Shown here piece by piece: positions 1 to 10,524 of a DNA stretch of 64,000 bases. The position numbers and the translations under genes are program-made. Position 1 is the first letter of the stretch. Each line of letters opens with the position of its first letter. Under the pieces are notes generated by a model that worked only from the letters and a program-made list of their open reading frames with translations, was not told where the DNA came from and did no database searches. This DNA comes from Globodera rostochiensis (taxonomy: Eukaryota; Nematoda; Chromadorea; Rhabditida; Heteroderidae), in assembly GCA_018350325.1 (NCBI GenBank), contig JAEVLN010000011.1, positions 1,608,449 through 1,672,448 on the forward strand, given 5' to 3'.

Positions 1-170
1 AATTCAAGGGTTCATCCGCTATTTCGAGAAATCACCCTCAGGAATTCAGAGGTGCAGTGACAGATGGAGTTAAACCTTAACCATGTTTATTGATAAGTAA
101 AAGTGGGGTTTTTAGGGACTAAAAGCTCCTAAAAAGAGGCAAAAAGGTGCCAACCATTGTCATTCCGTAC

Positions 171-1920
171 CCATCGCCAATGTCACTGTCTTCGAAGCTT
201 ATGATGATGCGACGATTCCATTGATTGTACCCTTTCCATTCAATTGCCTCCTTCTCCCACACGGCCCATTTCGCCTCTTTTCGCCCAATTTGACAACGCA
301 CCAACAACCATTCGTTTTTGTCAATTTGTCGAAATGTCAATCGCTCCCCCGTCCAATTGTTCTCCCGTACAAATGGCACAGTGCCAACAATCGAATGCAG
401 ACGGATGATAAAATTGACCGGCTCCAACGCATTGACAAATGCCTAAAACGAGGGAATAATTATCCCAAATTGATTATAAGAAATTACCCCTTTGAGTCCG
501 TCCATTCCTGTCGAATAAAAACGACAATAAAGCACCTTCGGAAGACCATCTTCACGGGAAGTAAGCAACCATTTGGCCAAGGCTTGGCCGGAAGAAGCGC
601 CGGCGTTGTCTTTGGCCGGAAATTCGGGAAAAAGTCCAGAGGATTCGATCGAACGGAGATTTGCGCAATTGCGAAGAATCGCCGGACAGAATTGTCGCAA
701 ACGGTCGAATTTAGAGAAGAAGTATAAGGGAAAGCCGCAAATGTTGTCTTTGATCAACGGCCAAATCTTTTGCCAAATAATTTCCCAACTGCGGCTTTGG
801 TCGTCGTCGTTTTTGATGTAAACAGTTGTCCCGGGTGAGTTGAAAAGACGGCTAATGTGTTGAAGAAATTCGATGACAGTTTGGTCGACATATCTGAATT
901 ATAAGATTATTATTAAAATATTGTTTTTTTTAAAAAAAAAACGACCTGATTTTAATCTCTTTGAAGCCGATCACGTTCTTTGGAAGCGGTCCTTGAGGAA
1001 TTGGCAGACGTTCAGCACCATAGCGTTTGACAATTTGTGCGCCATTTCCTCCGATTGCGCGAACAATTCTCAGCCAACCCAACGCCCATTCCCTCGACTT
1101 GAAATGGACGTCCACCAAAACGTCCAATCGATCACTGATCAGCGCCACTTTCAGTCCGAGCTCAAAAGGGTCAAGAAAAGCGAAGACTCCGTGCCAAACG
1201 TCGGCACAAATGAAACTTAAATTTGGGATTAATGTAGGGCCCGCTTCATCTTCATCCGTTAGGGGCCGGATTGTTAGGTACTAAAAACGTGAAATAGGGA
1301 CTAAAAGCCCAAAAAGTGGCGAAATAGCGACGAAAAATGTGCTAAAACGACTAAAACGAGACAATTTTTGCGCGAAAACCTTTAAAATCCATCATTCTTT
1401 ATAAATTTTCTTCTTACAATTGTAAATTAAATATTTTTCACAAGGTTTGTTAAAAAATAATAAAAATAAAATATTTTTCGGAAAATATCAAAAATAGAAA
1501 ATAAAAGCGCAAAAACGGCAAAAGGGATTTATTCTCAAAAAACCCGAAATAGGGATTTATGACTACAAAGTCGCCCTAATTCTAAAATTTTTCAAATTGA
1601 ATGCTATTTTAGGGCTGGCATTTTTAGACATTAAAAAACGCGAAATAGGCACAGTATAATTTTATTTTCAAAGTTACATAAAAAAGGATGTTTCTAGTGG
1701 TATACAACGAAAAAACAAAAAATGATCATCATACTTTTTGAACGATGAAGCAAAAAAATTGATTTTTCGAAAAATGCCGAAATAAGCACAAAAGTTCAAC
1801 GGCAAAAATAGACACCAAAAATGCGAAAGTGCCATTTAAGGCCTATGCGCAAAAAATAGGTTTTTATTCAAAGGAAATAAACTCACATTGCTGCTCTTCG
1901 TCGCTTTTGTTGTCCGACAT
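171..1920 (-). pseudogene. F-box family copy A, frameshifted in exon 1; last exon not in window
   Basis: Four of the five family exons are visible on the minus strand: exon 1 1887-1920, exon 2 (F-box) 946-1215, exon 3 488-893, exon 4 171-442. Exon 2 reads [20 protein letters not shown] then the [20 protein letters not shown] block, the F-box core found in every copy. F-box proteins normally recruit substrates to SCF ubiquitin ligases; this is family knowledge, and no partner is visible here. Exon 1 has lost 16 nt of the Gln-rich tail relative to the other copies (34 nt instead of 50), which puts exons 1 and 2 out of frame. The exon 2 acceptor is TTTAAG rather than TTTCAG. No last exon is seen in positions 1-170, so it is either absent or outside. 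Probably a recent pseudogene; exons 2-4 remain open. Confidence 0.65.
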
Positions 1921-2675
1921 TTTGTAGAAATATTTTTAGTGTTGCGATAAAACAATTCTAAATCATGCAATTATGACAATTTATGTCCAAGAAATCCGAA
2001 AAAATGATTTCAAAGTCCCGGCAAAATATTGGCACGTAAAATGTTTGTTTTGTGATGTGTCAGGGGAAATTATTATTTGTAATTGGAATGCTTTCCGCTC
2101 TTTTGGGTTGAGATAATTTAAAATTCAATTTTAAATCAAATTTTTATTTTCTTTCTTTGTTTAAAAAACTGCCGATTTTTAAGTTGCATTTTATGAAACC
2201 TGGGTTAATGGGAATTAAGGTAGTTAGGTAACCCGAAGACGAGCAAAAGGCCACTGCTGACAATTATTGATTTGTTTGGTGATTTGCACTATTCGGTACT
2301 CGGACCATTCGGCACTCGGACCGGTAGTCGCCTTGAGCAAGCCGTTTTGAATTTAAAAAATACTGCATAAATTTGAATTTAGTTGATCTGGTTATTTAAA
2401 AAGAATGGGAAATTGGCGAAAATGTCGGAAAGCTTTTCCACGACACTTTTGTTCCGATTGCAATTATGAGAGCTTATTACGGCTCGCTTAGAGCCTAGGC
2501 TTAAACGAGCGCAAGCTTAGGTTACACCTCGATGCCATGTTTTAAGACAAACCGACCCAAAATGAAATTCAAAGGCTTTTTCAAAAAGATTCATACGGCA
2601 ACAAAAGACAACAATTTTTGTCCATTTAATCGATTTTTTTGTTTATATTTCCTCCACAAAATTCCCTCCGTCCAT
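1921..2675. other. 5' flank of copy A and spacer
   Basis: No gene seen. Positions about 1975-2110 hold the family's upstream block (the text resembles GATTTCAAAGTCCCGGCAAA then GGAATGCTTTCCGCTCTTTT) that recurs 70-200 bp upstream of other F-box copies. Positions 2581-2640 are the conserved 3' flank of copy B, with the word ATTCATACGGCAACAAAAGA. Confidence 0.5.
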
Positions 2676-4054
2676 TCACTTTTTGCACTCACTTGGCCCT
2701 GCCTTTGCTTCATCAACCATCCTGAAATTAGAAAGATTTAAACGACGGGAGGGAAGTTTTGGGATAATTCAGTCAGTCCGTACCCGTCATCCAGACATTT
2801 TTTGGGGAGCTAGAAACCCGGTTTCCGGATCCGGACTTTTTTTTGGTATTCGGTCACATCCCTGGTCCGTACCCGTCTCCGATGTCTTTCAAGTTGATGA
2901 AGATGCGATTCCATTGAAAGTACCAATCCAATTCAATTGCCTCCTCCTCCCAATTGGCCCATTTGTCCTCTTCTCGTCCAATTGGACAACGCACCAACAG
3001 CCAAAACTCTTCAGTCTTGCTTGAAAATGCCCATCGACGCAATGTCACACGCCGAAATGTCAATCGCTCCCCCGTCAAATTGTTCGTCAGTTCAAATGGT
3101 TTAAAACCAAGAAAAGGTGGATGCCGAATACGAATAATGAAATTGACCGCCTCAGAAGCATTGACAAATGACTAAAACAAAGGTAATTATTTTCTCTGAT
3201 TGACTAATAAAAATTAAAAAGAATCACCCTTTTGAGTCCGTCCATTTTTGCCGAATACAACTGATCACAACGAAACATCTTTGGAAGACCATCCCCGCGG
3301 GGGCTGAGCAACCATTTGGCCACGGCTTGGGCAGAAGAATCGCCGGCGTCGTCTTCGGCCGGAAATGCCGGCAAAAATCCCGTGGAATCGATCGATCGGA
3401 GATTTGGGCAATTGCGAAGAATGGCCGGAGAGAATTGTCGCAAACGGTCGAAATGAGTGGCGGAGTATGAAAGAAAGCAGCAAATGTTGTCATTGACCAA
3501 AGGCCAAATATTTTGCCGAATAATTCCCCAGCTGCGACTTTGGTCGTAGGTGCCAATAAAAACATTTGTGTCGGAAGAGTTGAAAAGAATGCGTTGAAGA
3601 AATTCGATGACGGTTTGATCGATGTAACTGAAAATTTTAAATTCAGTTTAATTTTTAAGAGGGAAATGACCTTATTTCAATCTCTACGAAGCCGATCACT
3701 TTATTTGGAATCGGTTCTTGAGGAATTGGAAGCCGTTCACCAAATCGTTCACCGGAGCGTTTGCCGACAATTTCTGCGCCATTTCCGTCAGTTGCACGAC
3801 GAATTTCCATCCAATCCAACGACCATTTCCTCGACTTGAAATGGACGTCCACCAAAACGTCCAATCGATCACTGATCAACGCCATTTTCAGTCCGAGCTC
3901 AAGAGGGTCAAGAAAAGCAAAAACTCCGCGCCAAACGTCGGCACAAATAAAACTGAATTTGGGTATTTATTGCTTTTGATTTAATCATTAGGAAACAAAC
4001 TCACATTTCCTCCATTTGCTGTTGTTGCTCCTCTTCGCTTGTGTTGTCCGACAT
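2676..4054 (-). CDS. F-box family protein, copy B (intact, five exons)
   Basis: Exons on the minus strand: 4005-4054, 3671-3952, 3228-3627, 2873-3171, 2676-2721. Splice phases close and give about 358 residues. The start is the ATG of [17 protein letters not shown], an acidic and Gln-rich leader shared by the copies. Exon 2 is the F-box ([40 protein letters not shown]). Exon 3 has the WEII/[17 protein letters not shown] segment, [20 protein letters not shown] and the family signature [12 protein letters not shown]. Exon 4 has [14 protein letters not shown]; exon 5 is a 14-residue hydrophilic tail. Exon 4 is about nine codons longer than in the other copies. The C-terminal region matches no domain I can name. 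Likely an SCF adaptor by family; function inferred only. Confidence 0.8.
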
Positions 4055-4119
4055 TTTTAGTGTTCCGATATAGCAATTAATTCTAAAAATCATATGATTT
4101 TAGATTTAATGGGAGTTTA

Positions 4120-4260
4120 TGCTCGAAAAATCAGAAAAAATGGATTCCAAAGGCCCAGCAAATGATCCGTTGCAAATGTTTGTGATGAATGTGTCGAGGA
4201 AAATTATTATTTGGATTGGAATGCTTTTCACTCTTATATTTGTCGATGGCGAGGAAATAA
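4120..4260 (-). promoter_or_regulatory. Conserved upstream block of F-box copy B
   Basis: Lies about 65-200 bp upstream of the copy B start. The same text, with small changes, is found upstream of A (about 1975-2110), C (about 14750-14865), D (about 19485-19585), G (about 50270-50375, plus) and H (about 61655-61752, plus). Shared words include CCAGCAAATGATCCG and GGAATGCTTTTCACTC. Conservation outside exons suggests a core promoter or 5' UTR element; no factor is assigned. Confidence 0.45.
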
Positions 4261-4774
4261 TATTTAAATGTCAACAATCTTTAATGTACTTGTCGAAGAA
4301 GTGAAATCAATGAATGGGTGGGGTGCCTGGGGCAACAAAAAGGAGGGGGTAACGGACAAATCGGCAGATTTTCAAATTTAAAAAAAATGCAAATCACCAA
4401 AACAAATTTGCTAATAAATAAATATCATTCATTGTTTGCTTTGCAAAGCGAGTGGTTGCTTTTATAGGAAAATATTCGTCCGCCTTAAAATCTTTTTTTT
4501 TGTTAGAGACGCCTCTCCGTCGCCGGAGGGGAAGAAAGGGTTTGCTGGACGGGGGGGGGGTAGATTTGGCCGAATGAAATCAAAAATATGAATGAATAGA
4601 ATGTTTGCCCCAACTATAAGGGTCATTAATCGATTAGGGGGGACCTTTTTGGTCAATTTGTGGAAAGTAATTTTTATTCTAAAGTCTGAAAATATGTTAT
4701 TTGATGCAATGATTACGCCTTTTTCACTAGAAAATAAAATTGAGATTTAAAGCGTCGTAATTCCCTCCGGCCAT

Positions 4775-4817
4775 TTACTCGGTGGGCTCATTCGGACGTT
4801 CGCTTGCTCCAACCATC
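4775..4817 (-). pseudogene. Orphan last exon (exon 5) of an F-box copy
   Basis: The minus strand reads an acceptor CAG, then codons MVGASERPNEPTE and a stop, matching exon 5 of the family (compare copy C: MVGASEGPSEPTD). The intron upstream is recognisable (CTGAAATAAGAAAGATTTTAACGA) but is interrupted by the element at 4826-5056. Exons 1-4 of this copy are missing from the neighbouring sequence, so this is the remnant of a lost gene. Confidence 0.7.
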
Positions 4818-4825
4818 CTGAAATA

Positions 4826-5056
4826 TAGGGTAGGACGGGACCGGGACCAGTACTGAAATGGTCAATTTTTCAAATTTTAGTACTGAAATTTTGGTCCCGG
4901 TTTCAAAATACCTTTAAAATCCCACTATAAAAGTCCCGGTTTTTACAAAATGATCTTTTTTCTTGTTTTTGTCCAGTAGTCCCGGTTTTTTTTGACCGGG
5001 ACCAAATTTAGTCCCGGTCCCGGTTTTTCCAAAAGTCCCGGTCCCGTCCTACCCTA
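4826..5056. mobile_element. hAT-like MITE, 231 bp, TSD CTGAAATA
   Basis: Terminal inverted repeats are TAGGGTAGGACGGGACCGGG at the left and its reverse complement at the right. They are flanked by a perfect 8-bp direct repeat CTGAAATA (4818-4825 and 5057-5064). An 8-bp duplication with termini beginning TAGGG fits the hAT superfamily consensus. No coding capacity. The interior is built from the word GGTCCCGG and its complement. It is inserted in the intron 4 acceptor of the orphan F-box exon. Confidence 0.8.
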
Positions 5057-5150
5057 CTGAAATAAGAAAGATTTTAACGAGGAAATTCTTCCTCATTGTC
5101 TTCAACTTTTGAGAATTCTACTTCATTTCTGCTGGGGGGAAGGAAGGGAT

Positions 5151-5173
5151 CGGCGGTGCCGATAGGCCCGCCG
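5151..5173. repeat. Degenerate GATA-loop GC hairpin
   Basis: CGGCGGTGCC, GATA, then GGCCCGCCG: one copy of the dispersed hairpin, with one arm slightly decayed. It sits in the recurring context TTCATTTCTGCTGGGGGG ... AAAATTTTG ... TTTGCAACCAAAATTTTAAA. Confidence 0.6.
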
Positions 5174-5614
5174 TGAAAATTTTGTTTTATGACTTAATTT
5201 GTTAAAGATTTGCAACCAAAATTTTAAAAATACAAGAATGGGAGGGGGAGGGCTGCATGAAAATTTTATGAGAATTTAACATAAAAATTGGTCCATAAAT
5301 TACAGATGTTGCAAAACAAAAAGAGTCCACCTATGGTTTTGTGATTTCGATGAAATGAAATCTTACATTTAAATTGTCATCTATAATATTTTAAAAAAAT
5401 CGGAAAAACTTAAAAGAATTTTTAGAATTGTTTACACCAGGGATGGGCGCCGACGGCCTCAAAAAATTTCGGAAATCGGAAATCGGAATTCCGGGGTGTC
5501 AAAATTTTTCGGAACTCGGAAATCGGAATTCCGACACCCAAAAAAGTCGGAAATCGGAAGTCGGAAATCGGAAAAATTTTTTTAACAAAATTAACCTATT
5601 AAAAAAATTTTTCT

Positions 5615-5638
5615 CGGCGGCGCCTATCGGCACCGCCG
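5615..5638. repeat. GATA-loop GC hairpin
   Basis: Reads CGGCGGCGCC, TATC, GGCACCGCCG on this strand, which is the GATA-loop orientation on the minus strand. Ten-base arms with one mismatch that would be a G-U pair in RNA. Confidence 0.75.
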
Positions 5639-5817
5639 ATACCTCCCTTCCTCCTCCCGCTTAACAAAATAATTTTAGAAATCGAGGGCAAAAAAAAAAT
5701 TTCCAAATTGTCATCAAAAATCAAAAGGATTTTTAATCGGGACAAATATAAAAAAGTTTTAAAAATTGTTTCCTCTACTATAGATGTCCAAAGAAAATAA
5801 GGAAAAATAATTGCACA

Positions 5818-5875
5818 TCGAGGATCTGAACCCCAACAAATCAATCCCTCTGCCGCTCACCACTAAACCACCATC
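5818..5875 (-). other. tRNA-like segment (A-box and B-box look-alikes) inside the element
   Basis: On the minus strand GGTTTAGTGGTGAGCGG resembles a Pol III A box (TGGCNNAGTGG type). About 30 nt downstream GGGGTTCAGATCC resembles the B box GGTTCGANTCC. The spacing is that of a tRNA gene, but I could not fold a full cloverleaf, so it is tRNA-derived or a mimic rather than a working tRNA. Confidence 0.5.
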
Positions 5876-5955
5876 AATGCGAAATGTAGCTCAGAAAAGT
5901 GGTTGAATTTTTATCCCGGTTAATCCCGGTCCAACCGAAATTGAGACTGGGGAGT

Positions 5956-5979
5956 CGGCGGTGCCGATAGGCGCCGCCG
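5956..5979. repeat. GATA-loop GC hairpin
   Basis: CGGCGGTGCC, GATA, GGCGCCGCCG. This is the consensus form of the dispersed hairpin. Confidence 0.8.
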
Positions 5980-6081
5980 AGAAAATTTTGGGTTTTTGAT
6001 GACTATTTGTTAAGAAATTTGCAACCAAAATTGAAAAAAAAACGCACAATTTTTGAAGTTTTTTAGGAGAAATGAAGAGGT

Positions 6082-6107
6082 CCGGTGGCGCCGATAGGCG
6101 CCACCGG
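6082..6107. repeat. GATA-loop GC hairpin with co-varying arms
   Basis: CCGGTGGCGCC, GATA, GGCGCCACCGG. The arms are perfectly complementary over 11 bp although they differ from the consensus: changes on the left arm are matched on the right arm. This argues that pairing, not only sequence, has been kept. Confidence 0.8.
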
Positions 6108-6330
6108 GAAATTTTTTTGAGGATCTTAACGAGATTTGTTAAGAAAAGTGGGGCCGAAAATTATCGATTTTTCCGAAAATTTCCGACTTTTTGCTCCAAA
6201 TTTCGGAAATCGGAACTCGGAATTCCGGGGTCTCAAAAATTTTCGGAACTCGGAAATCGGAATTCCGACCCCAAAAAAGTCGAAAATCGGAAAGTCGGAA
6301 ATCGGAATTCCGCCCATCCCTGGTTTACAC

Positions 6331-7372
6331 CACCTCCCGATCCCGTCCAACTCTACATAGAATGAATGGATGGATGCGGGTGGACAACAAAACATGAAGG
6401 TAATCGATTGGGGGTAAAGCAAAGGTCGATGTGGCAGAGAAAACCGCTGTACTATCTCGCTTTTTCTTTTTATCTCTAATATATAGGGCTAAGATTTTTA
6501 GAGGTTTACTTATTTTTCTGCAGCTTTGTTTTGGCGGTTAAGCACAAAAATAAAAATGCATTAAAATTCAAATTTTTCTTGTAAAGATCCTTCAAGAAAT
6601 TTTTTTTATTGCCTAAAAATGCATTCAGTTTTAGTTTTTTAGTTTTTTTTTTTATTTTAAGGGGTTTTTTAACGATCTGAAGGGTCAATTCGAGAATGGA
6701 TGGTCAATTTGGCAAGAACGGAATGTACTCTTGGGTTCAATTTTCGGTCGATTGCGTTAAAATCTCTCAAAAAATTTTACGGCGACGCCGCGCCGCCGAC
6801 CCCTCCCATTCTTAAAAAAAAGCCATTTTTTTAAATTTTGATTGCAAATCTCTTATCAAAAACATCAAAATTTCACTCCCGACCCCCCCCCCCCTGCATT
6901 CAATAAAATAAACAAAATTTTTAATTCTACTTCGTTAAAAAATTTTCCAGTAAAACCATATTTTCCTGACGGTTCTTTTGTGTTGTGTCAACAAAAAAAA
7001 GCAAATGTTTTCCTAAAAGTTGATAAAAAGGTGTTTCTAGGAGTTTTTGGGGTCGTAGTGTCGAATCTGACTTCCTTTTCGACCAATTTCGAACCCCGAA
7101 CCCAAATTCGAACATTTTTCGAAAAATTTTTTTTCGCATTTTTTCATTCAATTTTATTTCTGAGTTGCATTGTGCAGACTAAAGTTTGGTGGCATGAATT
7201 CAACAATGTTTTGCAAACTTTCATCGATATTCGACTATTTAGTGGGGTTTGGAGCTCGAAATCGGTCGGATACAGGTCAGATTTATTCTACGACCCAGAA
7301 AACCCCAGGATTTTTCGAATTGCTTATCAACACACTCTTAAATTCGAGTTCGAATTCAGACTTAAAATTTAG
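6331..7372. other. Spacer with decayed repeats
   Basis: No gene supported. There is a degenerate hairpin at 6781-6800, a C11 run near 6885, and at 7040-7130 decayed repeat text (TTCGAACCCCGAACCC) also seen near 13910-13960. Confidence 0.4.
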
Positions 7373-9304
7373 CAGATGGTGACGGCCCAAATTGAAAAAA
7401 AGTGGCGCCGAGAACTGCGGCGCGCCAATGCGCAGGGCCTCAACAACGAGGCCCGCGTGTCCGTGCATGAAGCCGGACACAGCCTGTGCCATTAGCTGCT
7501 GTCGGGCGCGGAGCGCTTTATACGCGTAAGCCACTATAATTAAATAATAGTTGGCCCTTAGGTGACCCATTTTTTGGAAAAGAGATTTTTAAATGTTCGA
7601 CCGGGTTCGAAATTCATTAAACGGGGGTCAGGTTCGTGTTTTTTCTCAAAAAAGTAATTGTTTATTTTAAATCATGACTACAAAAAGAACGAATGAAAAA
7701 AATAACAAATTAAAAAAATAAATGTGCTAAATAAAATAAGGCAGTGAAACAATGTTTTAGTGCACTGTGGTGCCGACCGCCGAATTTGACGGTGCGACCT
7801 TCACCCACCCGAAGGACGTCTTCTCGCTTAGCGAGCTCAAAACCGAGATGATCTGCCTTTATGGCGAAAAGGGCTGAAATGCTCTTCTTCGACGAATCAA
7901 TTGGCCACGAAGGCTCAGATGATTTGGTGGTTAAAGGCCACGCCAAAAAGGTATACAATTTAGTAAGAATAAGCCATTAAGTTTAAAGTGGATGATTTAG
8001 TAGGGTGATGGTTTTTGGTTATGAATTTTTCGAAAAAGTCAACTAAAAGTCGAGAAAAACAAACGGCAAAGTGACAAAAATTAAACTCGTACAAAAACTT
8101 CATTCAAAATATAAGTTTTCTGTTTTTGGTTGCAAATAAGATACACCTCAAAGGTGTACGCAAATTTCTCACTGGAAAATTGTCCAACAATATTGGAGAG
8201 TTTTGCTCATCGAAAAGTGTCACCGCAAAAAATTGCTCAGCATAAAAAAACACGATAATTGGTCACTAAAATTGCTCACTGTAAATGAAATGAATTAAAA
8301 TGACAAATAATAGTTAGACTAAAAATCGTCACCCTAATGATTAGAATAATTTTCAGCTAATTTCACTAATCATGATTAAATTGTTAAATTTGGGTACTAT
8401 TAATCAGTTTTAGCTATTGATTTTGTCAAATTCATTAATGTTTTCAAAAAAAATTCCGAAAACAAGTATAGGTAGGTCTCAACAAAATTCTGAAAATAAC
8501 AAGTTATTGATTAATTCGCACAGATTGTGGCGAAACGCCATTTGGGAAGGCTGCTGAGAAGCCAGCAACGGAGAGAGGTTGCAGAACTCCTAGCAGAAGC
8601 CGAGAGGGCGTGCCAGACCCTTCTTCGCTATAGGAAACGCGCATTGCAAAAGGTAAAGAAAGACAATTTAGAAACCAAAAATGAAAGATAAACAAACGTA
8701 AAAAATTTTAGGACCTAGTAAAAGGTTTTTTGACAGCATTTTTGAGTGTATAAATTAACGAAAGTGAAAGAAATTCAACGCGAATTAGAATTTTCAATCG
8801 AATTTTCGATCTTTGGTGCTGACTGTGTATGAATGAATGAATGAATTGCAAGAAAACCAATCCGAATAAATTTAGGCACACATAAAAACGCTCAAGGCGA
8901 ATTAGGTACATATAGATGAGTTGAAGCCGAGTTAAGGTCATTTGTGCACTGCCGTTTGGGTGTGACCTTTGGGTGCCGTCGTTTGGCGCTAAGGATTTTT
9001 TTTTGGATGGGGGGGGGGTGGTCAGGCGGTATAGTGATACTATCGTCAACGATTAAGTTCGGATTGGTTTGACAACAAAAAATTATAACGTTTCAAAACA
9101 CTGTCGGCGCCGAGATATTCGCTCCGAGTTGAGCGTGACCGATAAAAATCAATTGTTTTTGTGTTCTTATAATTTTGGGTTATTATTACAGATCTCGTTG
9201 GAGCTTTTTGCAAAAAAAACTCTAAAGTATCGGGACATGAAGCGGTGAGTTTTTTGAATTGATTCATTTTTGATTTGGAACACTAAGTTATTACCTATTT
9301 TTAG

Positions 9305-9817
9305 TAGAGTTGGTCGGGACCGGGATTTATGGGAAAAATCGGGACCGGTACCAGGAAAGCCGGGATCGGGGCCAGAATGTTGAAACGGGATCGTGGTTTC
9401 GTTTTTTCAAAAACCGGGACCGGGAACGGTTTGTTAAGAAAATTGGTCCAAAAACTAAAATGTAGCACAACAAAAGGCCTCCCCTATGGTTTTTGTGATT
9501 TGTCCGACCAAAATGAAATGTGATCTAGGAAAAAGTTAAAAATTTTTAGAAATGTTTACACTACCGTAAATGTTCACAAAAATTACGAAAATTCATTAAC
9601 ACAGTCGGGGATGTGAACCTCAACCCCACCTACAATTCAACTATCACCTCCACTCACCACTTGACCACAAAGGATTTGAATCCTATTGCTCAAAAAGCCC
9701 ATTTTTAGGGGTGTACTGTTTTCCCGGTCCGACCGCGGGGGGATTCCGATTTTTTAAAAACCGGGCTGGGAATTTCCCGACCGGTCCCGGTGGGGATCCC
9801 TGTCCCGGCCAACCCTA
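9305..9817. mobile_element. hAT-like non-autonomous element, 513 bp, TSD ATTTTTAG
   Basis: Termini TAGAGTTGGTCGGGACCGGG and TGTCCCGGCCAACCCTA are imperfect inverted repeats. The flanking 8-bp direct repeat ATTTTTAG (9297-9304, 9818-9825) is perfect. The subterminal word is GGGACCGGGA. It contains a tRNA-like segment at 9605-9672 (minus). It lies in an intron of the M41 pseudogene, and its target site is the 3' splice site itself. Confidence 0.8.
9605..9672 (-). other. tRNA-like segment inside the 9.3 kb element
   Basis: The minus strand has TGTGGTCAAGTGGTGAGTGG (A-box-like) and about 30 nt later GAGGTTCACATCCCC (B-box-like), with tRNA-like spacing. No full cloverleaf was established. Confidence 0.5.
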
Positions 9818-10524
9818 ATTTTTAGGATACTAAAGAAGGGGCCGGCGTCGAGTGGACGACGGAGGCGCCGCGGCGAAAACAGCCGGTCCAGCTCTGTTGA
9901 GAGCAACGACCGGTTCGATGACATCGAGGGAGGTGTCAAGTACAGTAAGTGCTAATGCTTTTTTGTTGATCTTGTTGGTAGAATCAAGAATATCAGAAAG
10001 AAACTTTGGTTTTTCCTGAAATTATATGTAGGTATGGAGGTCCAGGGAAATTTTTATAAGAAAATTGGGTGATTAGACATTTCCGCCGTGAACATTTCTA
10101 TTTTTGCCAATCTATTTAAAACATTGAGTAGCCTCAAAAAATTATTGTTAAAAATGGTCATTGATTAAATTTAAAAAGCTAGAAGCGTAAAATCGAGTAA
10201 AAACAAAACAAGCCTCCCCCCGAAAATTTTTTCTGGTTATGGCCCTGGTTTTTAGCCTTTGGCTGCGCGCCATTGTCGGAAGTACAAGAAATTGGGCGAA
10301 GACGCGAGGTATGAACTCTAATTCCAAGGGTACATTAAATTTAAATTAATAAAATATTTAATATTTTTATAAATATTTTTTGAGCAAGAATCAAAGTTAG
10401 TGAATAATTAATTGTATTGAACTAAAATCACATCTTTTTTGACGAAAGCCACATTGGTTACTGTTGTGGAAAGAATTTTTTTTTGCAGAAAAAGAAACCC
10501 AATCATTTTGTTTCATATTTTCAG

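Larger units (their letters stand above)
5438..6322. mobile_element. hAT-like non-autonomous element, 885 bp, TSD GTTTACAC
   Basis: Termini are CAGGGATGGGCG and its complement CGCCCATCCCTG, with a perfect 8-bp direct repeat GTTTACAC at 5430-5437 and 6323-6330. Both ends carry repeats of the subterminal words CGGAAATCGG and CGGAATTCCG. The interior has three GATA-loop hairpins (5615-5638, 5956-5979, 6082-6107) and a tRNA-like segment (5818-5875, minus). No transposase is present; apparent reading frames are short and made of the subterminal repeats. The termini and TSD length indicate hAT; the autonomous partner is not in the window. Confidence 0.8.
7373..10308 (+). pseudogene. M41 (FtsH/AAA-protease-like) metallopeptidase, decayed
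   Basis: Exons in order: 7373-7525, 7761-7950, 8524-8652, 9192-9244, 9826-9944, 10256-10308, with matching GT-AG sites. Exon 1 ends VSVHEAGHSLCH then an in-frame TAG (7493-7495) then LLSGAERFIR; HEAGH is the HExxH zinc motif of peptidase M41. Exon 2 reads VFSLSELKTEMICLYG and then shifts by one base near 7870 before AEMLFFDESIGHEGSDDL, the M41 GGRAAEEL...GASNDL region. Exon 3 (REVAELLAEAERACQTLL) and exon 4 (ISLELFAKKTLKYRDMK) match the helical M41 C-terminus. M41 proteases degrade membrane proteins in mitochondria. No AAA domain is visible upstream. The stop plus the frameshift argue for a pseudogene. A hAT-like element sits in intron 4. Confidence 0.65.

Noticed and set aside
5818..5875. 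Functional tRNA gene
   Set aside because: A- and B-box look-alikes are present, but no complete acceptor stem or anticodon arm could be paired by eye.
6136..6422. Several overlapping 70-98 codon frames on both strands
   Set aside because: They are made of the CGGAAATCGG subterminal repeats of the 5438-6322 element.
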